This document shows, piece by piece, positions 34,028-44,523 of a stretch of DNA of 64,000 nucleotides. The stretch comes from Lasiodiplodia sp. COLG20. Taxonomy: Eukaryota; Ascomycota; Dothideomycetes; Botryosphaeriales; Botryosphaeriaceae. Numbering within the stretch: position 1 is the first letter of the stretch; each line of letters starts with the position of its first letter. Below the pieces are notes generated by a model that saw only the letters and a list, made by a program, of their open reading frames with translations, was not told where the DNA came from and did no database searches. The position numbers and the translations under genes are program-made. Location: assembly GCA_009801085.1 (NCBI GenBank), contig VNWV01000004.1, positions 682,001-746,000 on the forward strand, read 5' to 3'.

Positions 34028-34765
34028 TCGTATGTTTTGTCAGCGGCTCAGGGTACGTACATAAATTCGCATGAAAATTATGAAGACCGCCTAGAGCTTA
34101 CCAAAGGCACATGCTGAAAGCTATAAAAACAGGATTGTGTGATACATTCGATGAGTATAAGGGTCTACATACTGGAGCAAATGTAAACAATGCTCGAGTG
34201 GCGTTCTATAACATAGGCTCATATAAGTAGATCTGTAAGTGGTTGTAACAGCGGTTATATAGCAGCGAATAAATACGGTAATCAGTAAACCCAACCTTTT
34301 TCTCGTGGAAACCCCTAAATCCAGCTATTACCGGCTAAAACCAACCACCGCCGGCAAAACCCAACTCTACTAAAATCTAGCGTAATGAGAATATCTTAGA
34401 TGCGGAGCTCCCTTGGCTATTAATATCTTTAATTGCAATTACTATAGAGTCCGATTTTACATTTAACACACTGGAAGGTACCATTTACTACGGTTAAATA
34501 GATACTTTAGCTATAAGGTTGTGGTCTATTTTGCTTGTCGGAGAGGTAGATCACCGGGCCGAAATGATCGGGTAAAACGCTTCCGGCTTCCCGTGCCTTG
34601 ACGCGTCGCAGCTTTTGCTGCCTTTGGAACCGTGCAGATGGAATCGGCCCATTATGTCTTCCGTTCTAAAGTCTTATAAAGAGCTGTCTATAGTAAAGTG
34701 AGACCCGATTGCGTCCCAAACCTCCAACTCTCACCGAAAGCATATCGGACAGAATCATCAACCAC
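34028..34765. other. AT-rich spacer
   Basis: No gene is visible. The stretch 34240-34520 is markedly AT-rich and broken by stops in every frame. It resembles decayed repetitive DNA, but no copy or terminal repeat is available in the window to test this. Confidence 0.4.
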
Positions 34766-36176
34766 ATGTTCCCCATCAACATGGAAAATTCCGACTGGGC
34801 AAGCCTTGCTGAGATAGATCCAGAGTTCAAAACAGTCCGTCACAGAATTTGCTACGGACATATAGTCCAATCACTGATGCATCCTTTAGTTCTACGACAA
34901 AATTGGCCCAACTGCCAAGTTAAGCGATGCCGGAGACATTCCGATATCGACAGTCCGCAAAATGAGCGGAGCCATTTTCTCGCCGGTACCTGGTGTGAAT
35001 GTGCCTACGACCATGGAGGGAGTCATGAAGAGCCAGATTTCGATTCCTGTGAGGGACGGGAGCGCCATCGGCGGCGTTGTGTACCAGCCAGCAAAGCTGT
35101 GCTCGCAAGGTCATGGTGGTCCGCTAATCGTCGCTTATCATGGCGGGGGTTGGTGCCTGGGTGCTCCGGAGTCGGAGGAAGTCAACTGGTGGGTATCCTT
35201 CCCGTGCTCGCCTGTATGCGCACGGATGATCAGCTTGAGCGTTATCCGGATGGCCCTGGATGAGAGTGCCGTTTATATACTAACTCGCCATGTCTTGAAG
35301 CGTCAATGCTGTCCAACGCTTCGGCGCTGTTTGCGTGAGCGTGGACTACCGCCTCGCTCCTGAACACCCGTTCCCCACACCGATCAACGATTCCTGGGAT
35401 GCGCTGAAATGGGTGAGCGTTCCGTCATCAACCTGGCCCTACTGAGGCTGCAATTTTACTAATTTTGAATAAGATCGCTGCGAACGCATCCCAGCTGGGT
35501 GCCGATCCTTCTCGTGGTTTCATTGTCCACGGAGAGTCAGCTGGAGGAAACTTTGCAGTCATTCTTGCGCTCCTCGCCCGAGATGAGAACCTCAGTCCTC
35601 CTCTGACGGGTCTCTCGGCTTCCATCCCAGCAGTCTTGGCAAAAGAGGCTGTGCCAGAGAGGTTCAAGGCAGAGTATCTGAGTTTGGAACAAAATAAAGA
35701 TGCGCCAGGTCTGGATGCCGCAGCACTGGAGTACCTTATCGGTAAGTCTCCAGAGTGAAAGCACCCGCACAACTCTCAGTAAAAGGAAGTCAAATGAGTA
35801 GTGAAAGCTAATATTGTCACGCTTGATAGCAAATTACAACCCGGAGAGAACGTCTCCGCTCTTCAGCCCCTTCAACTGGCCCACTGGACACAAAGGACTC
35901 CCTCCAACAGTTGTCTATGCCTGCGGTAATTCTACTCGTATACGTTTAGTATCTAAGGATTACAGAGACTAATGACGGCATACAGGCATGGACCCTCTGC
36001 GGGATGAGGCTTTGATGTACGAAAGGCTCATCAGAACTGAGTATGAAGTTCGCACGAAGCTCGTAATCTATCCCGGCCTGCCTCACGCCTTCTGGTCCTT
36101 CTTCCCCAGCCTCGAGGCTTCGAAAAAGGCGGTCGCCAACGTCACAGACGGTTTTGGCTGGCTGCTTCAATGCTGA
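34766..36176 (+). CDS. alpha/beta-hydrolase esterase, hormone-sensitive lipase type
   Basis: Predicted cytosolic carboxylesterase of 344 residues. Exons 34766-34834, 34890-35188, 35301-35412, 35474-35741, 35830-35925 and 35986-36176 total 1,035 nt. The oxyanion-hole motif HGGGW is at 107-111, [10 protein letters not shown] follows, the nucleophile elbow is GESAG with Ser182, the acid is Asp284 in MDPLRDE, and the base is His315 in GLPHAF. The set is complete, so the enzyme should be active on short-chain esters. Exon 1 starts [11 protein letters not shown]; a second ATG five codons later is an alternative. No signal peptide. Its place between a transporter and a secreted CrtC-like protein suggests hydrolysis of an imported ester or lactone (inference). 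Confidence 0.88.
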
Positions 36177-36811
36177 GATTATAATCGTAGTCAGCTGCCA
36201 ATCGTCTGTATTTGTCTTTCGGACAAGGTTTCCACCTGCTGCAGCGTTGTTCCAGGAATGGGCAAAACATGCTCTAGTAAGTCGGCTGCACGTGGGAGCT
36301 CGCTTTGTGTGACTCTATAGGTACGAAAAGGGGGAAACAAACCAGGATTGGAATTCGTCAGTTCTAAACAGCAATTGGAGCCCGATGCAAGCATATTGCT
36401 GAGATGATAAAGTACAACAAAGGTTGCCACGAATTTATATGCAGTCGTACGGAATTTTTGCTCGGCCGAGCGGGATGAAAGCTAGCCGAATCCGAGCGGC
36501 TATCGGCAATCAACCACCCCTAACTGCGCTTCATTTTCTAACCCTAAAGTTTGGGACCTAAGACTCATGAGATATTCAGTTGCTAGTCATGTAGAAATCA
36601 TTCAAAGATCCGGTATCCGATCAAATCGACGAACCACACGAGACCTGCCCGCACTTATCCATGGAGTGCTTGGCCGCCAAGTTGCCGTCAAGATGCAGCA
36701 GTCAGGCAGGCCATCCACAAGAGAGATGTTTATAAAAGAGCCTAGCCTCAATGTGAAAACGTACCAGTCCATCTGGATTCCAGTCTTCCAAGTTCAATCA
36801 TCGTTCAAAAT
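36177..36811. other. spacer before the CrtC-like gene
   Basis: No supportable gene. A plus-strand frame at 36567-36923 overlaps the leader and signal-peptide region of the next gene in another frame and has no family features. Confidence 0.4.
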
Positions 36812-38090
36812 ATGTTGCCGAGCATTTTCTTCTTGGGTTGCACATCCTTTGCCAGCGCCCTGGAGCTACCATCATTCGCACCCGCGGATTTCCCGCTCAG
36901 TACAAAACAGAATGATGGGGTAATAATATTACAGCCATTCATTCATTACCATGATGCTAATATTCCTCTGATCAGACACACGTTGGGCGCTACGACGTCC
37001 GACAGACCATGGCGATGGTGCAGGATCCATTCCAGGAGGGGCTGAACAGGTACGAGAGAGCCGACCTTCTCTGAAGTATTTCAAGAACTGATTGTGTGTG
37101 AAGCTGGTTCTACGTGCTGTGGTTGACTACAGTCGACGGCAGGAAGTACCATCTCACAATCAACACAGTAATCAATGGAGCGGGCGAAAAAGGACATGCA
37201 ATCTCTGGATTCATGGGCTTGGAAGACCTCTCAAACTCCAGCTATTCTGGCGGAATCATCCTGGAGCCTGGCACAGCAAGCGCCGAGTTCCTAAATGTGC
37301 AGGCACCCTCTCAGAACCTCAGCAGTCCCCAGGGATCTGACAATTACACTGATCTATACTTTTCCGGCGACTATGCAGGTATCTCAGCCAATCTACACAT
37401 GCAGCCTACCGGCCCGAACCTATATCCCGGTGGCAGTGGATACGTCACTCTCAATCCCGTGTCTCCCTCTGATTACTTTGTTGTCCCCCCCGGGTACTCC
37501 TGGTATTGGGTTGGTCTCATTCCCAGATCATGGAGTTCGCAACGCTAATGACAGGTACACAGGGAAACCCTCACTTGAAAGTAGAGGGCACCATCAAACT
37601 AAACGATCAAGACGTGGAGATTGACACGTCCAATTCGTTTGGCTTTCTGGGGCGGCAATGGGGCGACATGCAGCTGCGCAACTGGTACTTGTACTGGGTG
37701 TATCTCTCCAACGGCATCTTTCTCCACGTCTGGATCAACGAACCAACCCTCGAAGGGTTTAACTCGGACAGTATCGCCATTGCTACTGTCTGGCATCCGA
37801 ATGGCGTGCACGAGGTGCTGCCAGTAGACAACACGACGAGGGCATGGGACACTACCCGGAGCCCGAAGACCGGCAACCTCTATTTTAACGAATTCCAGTT
37901 GGACCTTTCGACTAGAAACTCGTCAATTAGAGTCACCAAGCCCACCAGGGACACGCTCCTTATCCCCCTTGCTGATTACGGCGGACCGTTGCTCAATGTC
38001 TCAGAAGCATACGTCCAGGGTCACGGGACGTGGGAAGGGGAGGCTGTAGAGGTCTTTGGCCATCTGGAACAGATTTCTACTTTGGTTTAA
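36812..38090 (+). CDS. secreted CrtC/AttH-like protein (kievitone-hydratase-like)
   Basis: Secreted protein of about 375 residues. Exons 36812-36919, 36976-37049 and 37104-37513, then 37555-38090. The third intron is ambiguous (37514-37554 or 37510-37562; both keep the frame and differ by four residues). The signal peptide MLPSIFFLGCTSFASALELP is clear. The body shows the two-lipocalin CrtC/AttH pattern, with SDYFVVPPGYSWYW in the middle and SFGFLGRQWGDMQLRNWYL, the hallmark RQWG segment, then LSNGIFLHVW. At least six N-glycosylation sequons are present. Known relatives include the secreted fungal kievitone hydratase, which detoxifies a legume phytoalexin, and pericyclase-type enzymes in natural-product pathways. 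Which role applies cannot be told from sequence. It is last in the four-gene plus-strand run. Confidence 0.8.
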
Positions 38091-38231
38091 GTTACACTTC
38101 TCTTTTATAAATATTTTACCCCGCCTTTTCGAGTAACTATATGAGAATATGAGAACTATTTATCCCTTTAATGGTAGCATGTTTACGGTTTCATCGCCTG
38201 GGTTCTACGGCGAATCCTTTTGCAACTGAGG

Positions 38232-39058
38232 AAGCTGCATTAGTTTTGGAAACTGGCTGAAAGGTAACAGCGGCGATGGTTTTGTGGCTATGACCGGGCT
38301 CTACAATGGACACGAGGACACTTTCTTCGAGTGGTACATGGTGGGCAAAACAACGGGACACGTGATAAGAGATGCGGTCCTGGTGGAGTGCACGCCTTAC
38401 ATGGAGGCGCTCTACGCCAACGTGCGCCTCACGTACCCTTCATACCGATTCGACACCGCGCCGACACCGATCCCGAACTCCACCGTCTTTTTCGGCCGCA
38501 ACTACAATGCCTTTTCCAGTGCATTCATGGCCGTCTTTCCGGCCGCCCGTATTTACCCCTTCTTCAAGGCCCTGATCTGGGGCTTTGACGGCATACCCAT
38601 CTCAGAACCCAGCGACCTCTCCAAAATCAACACCACACTCATCCCCGGCATCGAGCGTCTGCGCGGCCGCCAGCTCGCTCAGCTACTCACGAAAGGCTTC
38701 GTGCAGCACAATTACGAAGACGGCGAGACACCACCAGACCTGCACGACTTCCTCGCGAACCTGACGGGGCACGCTTGTTGACGACTCGACCCACTTGCAC
38801 CTCGTCCAGAACGGCGTCTCCACACGCGTCCTCGAGGCGCTGCTTCTGTTCATGGCGGCTTGTGCCGTCGTCTCGATCGTGCTATCGCGCCGGGAAACGG
38901 GCTGCAGTGGCAGCAAGATCTTGTACCAGGATCCTGGGAGCATCGCGGCGAATATGAGCCTGTTCGTAGGGAGCAGGTTTGTGGAGAGGTTGAGGAATGA
39001 GGTTGTGCGAGGGGAAGCGGCCGGTGGCGGTTGCGGAGAAGCCGGTGGCAGTTCTTAG
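38232..39058 (+). pseudogene. DUF3433-like membrane protein, 5'-truncated and frameshifted
   Basis: The reading frame from 38232 resembles the C-terminal third of large fungal DUF3433-type membrane proteins. It runs through TFFEWYMVGKTTGH and SRLTYP-like blocks, ends early at 38781, and then continues in another frame with DDSTHLHLVQNGVSTRVLEA, a hydrophobic helix and LYQDPGSIAANMSLF. The two halves join if one G of the GGGG run at 38766-38769 is ignored, so a one-base insertion is the lesion. The N-terminal two thirds are absent: an in-frame stop lies just upstream and the CrtC-like gene ends at 38090. Either a relic or, less likely, an assembly error in the homopolymer. The family assignment is from memory and moderate. 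Confidence 0.55.
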
Positions 39059-39598
39059 CAGGAAATGAAAAGGCAGGCGATGGAAGTCTTCAGGGCATGC
39101 GTTTTCAGCTTAGAGTGGTGGGATGATGATGCTGAGGGGTCGGAGGGTGGAAAAAGGTTCGGGATTGATATTGGTATAGCTAAGAAGAGGGAGGAAGTCT
39201 AAGACTTTCAGGTCTACAGCACGTCTCGGCGGTCTCTGTTTCGGATGTTTGTGGGAGCTGTAAGGGATAGAGCGGGATAGGAATTTGCCGCAGGTGCGCG
39301 TGTTAGAGGATGGACTATTTGATGGACTATTTAAGAGACCAAGCTTATGTCGTATGCTTATCAAACATCTGCCCATCTATTGGCTTATGCCAGGTGCGTC
39401 AATTCAACATTGAGGCTCACAAGGAAAAAGAATCATTGAACGTCTTATCTCCTGTTGTTGATTGTCACTGGATGCAGGCTTAACCGATTTGTAAGATGGA
39501 TTTCAAATCTGGGGACTTTGGCGGCTGATCATTGACGTTTTAATTACTAACTACCAGAATGCCTGTTAAGCAAATAAACAAAGATAGCAACCACTAAC
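39059..39598. other. convergent spacer
   Basis: Nothing recognisable apart from the 3' ends of the flanking units. The minus-strand frame at 39110-39376 has no domain. Confidence 0.4.
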
Positions 39599-40141
39599 CT
39601 ACCGACCAAACAAAGATCGGACCTCTTCTTTGGTGAATGGTCTTCGTTGACCACTTTGCTTGGAAATTTCCATCTCAGCTTCCCCAAGAGCGCCAGGACC
39701 ATGTGGGTTGAACTTTGGACCGCCGACCGAAATCGAATAAGCTGTGTTCTGGTCGGCGACCGTGAAGGTGTTTGTCTTGCTCCCCCAGGGGCAGGACCAG
39801 TAGATGAGGCAGATCTTGGTGTCGCCATCGTAGAGGTCCAGATAGCCCTCGGTCCCGGAGGCCGCATCGGACATGCCACAGGATGAAACATCGGTTGTTT
39901 CCCCGGCCGCGACGGTTACCCCATTCACTTGTGCGGGGGTGATATCCGAGTCCTTGCTGCCATTTCGGTGGAATTTACCCCTGTGAGAAGCGTCGTAAGT
40001 ATCTTGTTGGTGGGAGGTGGGGGTGGTAGATAAATGGCGCTGGAGAAAGGCTCACCACTCGACACGAGCATTCTTCACGCTGATTCTTCCGTTTTGGAAG
40101 CGGTTTATGATTCGAATGATGACCCATTGCGCGTAAGCCAT
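39599..40141 (-). CDS. aegerolysin family protein
   Basis: Small minus-strand gene of 155 residues; exons 40141-40056 and 39980-39599, with a 75-nt intron. It matches the aegerolysin (Asp-hemolysin-like) family by the start MAYAQWV, the GTEGYLDLYDGDT block, the WSCPWGSKTN motif and the closing Gly-rich turn. The absence of a signal peptide is usual for this family. Aegerolysins are beta-sandwich proteins that bind particular membrane lipids; some act only with a separate MACPF partner. No MACPF gene is visible in this window. The C-terminus is some 15-20 residues longer than I expect and ends KEEVRSLFGR. A TATA-like element lies about 95 nt upstream. Biological role in this fungus unknown. 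Confidence 0.85.
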
Positions 40142-40234
40142 TGTGAAAGTTGTGTAGTAATGTCGAGAGAGCTGGAAATGGAAGAGAAGGAGTTGGTTGA
40201 GGTGGATGTTGATGGTAGGAGCAACGACATGGGA

Positions 40235-40244
40235 AATATATATA
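40235..40244 (-). promoter_or_regulatory. TATA box of the aegerolysin-like gene
   Basis: An ATATATATA tract about 95 nt upstream of the start codon at 40141 on the minus strand, well placed for a core promoter. Confidence 0.5.
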
Positions 40245-43200
40245 CGTGCACCAAGTGGCGCCTACGTCAGAGCTTCTCCTTGTTTTGTTCTCGCAGCTAT
40301 GTCATCTATCCAGTAGAGACCTCGGCCGTTCGAGCTCGCGGCTGAAAAGAGTGATGTGGCAGATGGGAAAAGATCTTCGTCTGCGTGCAGTGCGGAGCTT
40401 GTTAATACCGCAGCGATCGCAAGTGAATGTGCCAGATGGGTAGCTCCGACGCCCTGGCCCACTGAAACGGAGGTATTGCCGCCGCCGCCACCACCGTAGT
40501 CCAGCTTGTTTTTGTCATTCACCGTCGATCCCCTTGTTCTACATCTGCTTTCAGATCGGCAGGGTCCAGGCGCATCTGAGTGCAGATTGGCCAGATAGTT
40601 GCATTTTTCCTGTACGCGTTCCTAAGCACGTACATCCGTGCGCGGTGGCGGGGCTGCGATGACTCGGGAAGCCGATCTCCGCATCGCGGGATGGTTAGAT
40701 CCGCTCGCCAATCTACAATCGTGACGAATCGATGCGGTCCGATCCCCGCGAGCTTATTGACCAGTATGGGGCAGACCAAGATTGCTAAATACTCAGCTTG
40801 TCCCCTATAGTGGGTCATGTCTTCAGCTCATTGCAAGCGAGGCTCCACACCGCCACTGTGGGTGTTTTAGCTCTGCATTCGTTCTTCGTGGCACATGCGA
40901 TCTACGGGTAGACATGTTGTATCACCAAGATCGGAGTGATCTCCGGGATGCGGGGCTGCTTGACGTCGGAAGCCCATAGCATCGTCATGTTGAGGGTCCG
41001 CCGACGAGAAGAGGATCGCTGCTTTTGCAGACGGTCGCATTCTTGCCACACTTGGATTCGTCTGCACGACTTAGTCGAACAGCTGAACGGGCGAAGAGTA
41101 GTCAGGGTTTAGGCGGAGGAAAAATCCGACATTGTTTCATCCCGTCCGTGCCCAACACACCAGAAAAAAGGAAGTACGGCCGAGGCGGGATAAATTCCAT
41201 CCAAGGCTCAGTCACGTTTATAAACCTCGGCTTCAGCGGCGATCCACTTCAAAGGACGAGCCAGCGTCCTTCAGCTTCACTTCAGCGTTACGCACAAGTT
41301 CCAACTCATTCAGCCCTTGAAGGCTGCCATGGACAACATCCGGAACATAAAGCACGTCTATCTGCTTGATGGTGGATGATGTAGCTGTAGTCGTATCGTG
41401 TTGGACTTGTTAACAAATTTTGGAGCAAGTCGCCTCAATTTCTTGTTCTTTCTTTAAGTTGAACAACCACCCGATGACGGTGCGCATACCCTATTTCTAA
41501 TAAAAAACCTCATAAAATAACGCAGAATCGAAGATGAGAAATCCGGGCGAAAACCATAATGCTTGCATGATGTAGCCATAAAGGAGCTTCAATAACATCG
41601 TGGTGTCGTAGATGTCTCGGAGCCAAGACTGATCTGGCTCCCGAATGCCGTCGTCTCCGCTTTGAAGGATCTGGCCAATGACCTGCTTCAGCATTTGTTT
41701 AGGGCTTACTATATTGTACTAGCCACAGAACCAGTATAGCACAGTTTAATTACAGTTAAAACAGTTGCTTCCATCAGTATCAAAAGGAAGTGAGGTGGCG
41801 GACATGTTATATTGTTTTTCCTCCCTTACATTTATCTGCAGCATCCGGTACTCGTGCCAACACAGCCAATAAGCAATTTCAAGAGACTAAATGATCCACG
41901 CAAGACGATCGTGACCTTCGCCAGTGAAGCTGGATCCAACAAGAAATGGCTGTGATAAATCCAGACTATGAGTTTTGCATCATATATTAACTAGTCCGAA
42001 AGTATTTCTTGAGAGGAGTCGACACAAGTGCAAGGAAATAAACTTGGGTGTGGCAAGGGAAGAGTGTCATTGTTCTTAGTCGTGGTATTTATGGAATGGG
42101 GACGACCATCATTGTAAAAGGTTGCGGAATTATTTGGGCACGCCTCTCTCCGAAATGACCTGCAGTAAACAACGTGTCAACTGCTCAGGCGAAAGCGCTT
42201 GTAATTAATACCCTTTCAGTGACATTAGCAGGAATGCGCAAAAAGTCGAACAGAATCTGATGGAGAACTTCCCATTGGCTCATTGGTGGGACTGCATCAT
42301 GCTCATTGATCAGGCCGACGTATTTCCTAAGACAAACAGCAAGTAGGACATACAGCAGAACGCGGTAGTCCCTGTTCTTCTACGGATCCTCGAGTACTAC
42401 TCTGGCACCTTGTTCTCAATCGCCAGCAAAGTGGTTCCAAGGCCAGAATGGCATTTGACCAGTACCTTAGAGACGTTCACGTTACCGACGATAGCGGACG
42501 GGCGAAGCGGGCACAAGATTGCGACGATCAATTCTGGGACAACCAGCTGGACTACGAACACGGATTCGAGAGCTCAAGCAGTCGCGATAAAGACGATTAA
42601 ATTTCCTCGGGCCGACGTCGCGAACGCCGGAAGTATGGCATGGCAGATGATCGATACCAATCCGACTCAGAGGATGACGGTCACCGACTGTCTCTGTATG
42701 CGAGACATTCGCGCGATGGGCCGGGCTACCCGTGTACTCAGAAATCCCAGAGGCCTAGTCGGAGGCTGCAGCATGCGGGATGAATGCCCGATCAGGACCG
42801 CCAAGATTCGAGACGCAGGCGTAGACAACCGCCCAGCCTTGATCGGCCTATCTCAGGATGGGAATCTGATTCAGCCCTGCAGGACTCGAGACGGGGAGAC
42901 AGGCCTAAACTACCGACTCGAAACCAAAAGCCCCATAACACCTTTGAAGACTAGCGCGGATGAACGGAGCATGGAGATTGTGAGATTGATTTCCTTGTGG
43001 GAGTAACGAGATGTCATATGAGCTTCTTCTATCGCCTTTGTTGACTACTGGCCAAAGGAGCCGAGTAAAAATTCTTCTGAAGCGCTGTCTCTCATAACTG
43101 CCCCGAACTCGTCCTCAAAATGGCTCTAATTGTAGACTTGGAAGGTAAACGTGGCATGGTTGTACCCAGCTCTTCGTATTTGGCCTGTTAAATGCAATTT

Positions 43201-43770
43201 AAGTTAAGATCGGCATCCGAGGTATCCATGACACGGACCACCTATCCGGGCCATACTCGTGCCAGCCCAAGCTCGAATCCGCAACGATGTCATAGCTGAA
43301 GGCAGTAGTATCACTAGCGACCTTCTCTGAAGTCAGATTTGTTTTGCTTTTGGGTGTGGGACTGAGTACATGCCCACATTTCTTCTCCGGAGACTGGGCA
43401 GACACGCGTACATATTGCCACATCTCAGCAAGGAGTCAAACGGTACATGCCAAATTTTTCATCACCATTCGGATCCGTTTTCCGTAGAGCGGTTGGAATT
43501 TGTTGGTGTTGGATTAAGGCTCCCCGCGGTCTTCACAGCGGGCGGTGGGGGCCGAAGAATAACAAGGTGGAAAACGTGGGGGCCTAACCGTTTTTGTAAC
43601 AAAGTTACTTCTGATTGAGGAAAATCACCAGGAGATTAGGGCAGAGCTTACTGTAATAAGGATTCCTAAGATTGTTCCGGGACGTCCCGTGATGTGGGGA
43701 GCGCATACGAGGGATATTCCTAGCGGAAGATCCGCGGGTACAGCGGGATGGCGCTGTTGGATCGGGACCC
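40245..43770. other. gene-poor 3.5 kb region
   Basis: No intact gene found. At 42640-42700 one frame reads AWQMIDTNPTQRMTVTDCL, resembling the last conserved block of a protein kinase C-lobe, inside an otherwise unsupported frame (42410-43006). An overlapping frame is Arg/Asp/Ser-rich. It may be a decayed kinase fragment or chance. The rest, including 41000-41370 and 43199-43618, has only short domain-free frames. Confidence 0.35.
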
Positions 43771-43977
43771 AGAAGGATCGTTCCTCAGCCCCAGAGAGAT
43801 CCCTGAAGCGGTCAGCCGTCTGCAGATCCCTTGCAAATGAAGATACATGATGATGCGTCCTGAATATTTGTTAGTTCGATTTACCAAAGAGGATTGTTTC
43901 ACAGCCTCAGAAAATTCCTAAAACAGACAGCTGTCTGCACATCGCATGCGAATGAAGAAACCAATGATGCATCTCGT
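43771..43977. repeat. diverged tandem duplication, two copies of about 90 nt
   Basis: Copy one (about 43771-43860) and copy two (about 43886-43977) align over their length with a period near 115 nt. Shared words include GGAT.GTT, CAGCC.CAGA, TCTGCA.ATC, AATGAAGA and ATGATGC. Most differences read as C to T or G to A going from copy one to copy two. The pair lies 240 nt upstream of the small secreted protein gene. Confidence 0.7.
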
Positions 43978-44099
43978 CGCCCGATTACCCGTGCAGCTCC
44001 ATCCTACTACTTCCGTGTTTCCCGAGACACTCGTTGGGTGTCTCTGGTATGTTACGTGAATAGAAAGAAGGAGAGGACAGAAAGACGAGATGGAAAATC

Positions 44100-44105
44100 T
44101 ATAAA
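44100..44105 (+). promoter_or_regulatory. TATA box of the small secreted protein gene
   Basis: TATAAA located about 115 nt before the start codon at 44214, preceding a pyrimidine- and CAACA-rich leader typical of highly expressed fungal genes. Confidence 0.55.
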
Positions 44106-44213
44106 GCCCACTGCTCCTGCGCCTTCCACTGCTCAACATCAAGCCTCTACATCATCAAGCTTCTACAACACTTTCAGCCCATCACTCAACCACAACAATT
44201 TTCATCAACAATC

Positions 44214-44523
44214 ATGAAGTTCTCCTACATCAGCCTTGTTGCCGCCGCCCTCGCCGGCTCTGCTATGGCCGCCGCAGTTCCGGGCGATGCCGACGCGAAC
44301 TCCGCTGTAAGTCTGCTATAACCAGGGCACGAGCGTGCCACTGACCAAATATTTCCAGCAACACATGCCCGAGCTTGTCGCCCGCAAGTCTCCAACTTGC
44401 CCCGGAAGTGGCACGATCATCGATGAATGCAAGCAGTGGTGCGGCTGCGGTAAGAAGGGGTCCATGAACTGCCAGTCACCTGCATCCACTTCGGGCTGCA
44501 AGGACCAGGGCTGCAAGTGTTAA
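44214..44523 (+). CDS. small secreted cysteine-rich protein
   Basis: Two exons (44214-44306, 44359-44523) encode 85 residues. The signal peptide is MKFSYISLVAAALAGSAMA. A short propeptide-like stretch follows and ends in a basic site (LVARK). The mature domain of about 45 residues has eight cysteines, including a WCGCGKKG turn and a C-terminal GCKDQGCKC. Eight cysteines in so short a chain imply four disulfides and a compact, protease-resistant fold, as in fungal antimicrobial peptides or apoplastic effectors. The family is not recognised by name. The 52-nt intron sits between secretion signal and mature domain, as often seen in such genes. Strong core-promoter features precede it. Confidence 0.8.

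Noticed and set aside
38775..38957. Third reading frame across the DUF3433-like relic
   Set aside because: Lacks the family motifs; the neighbouring frame carries them.
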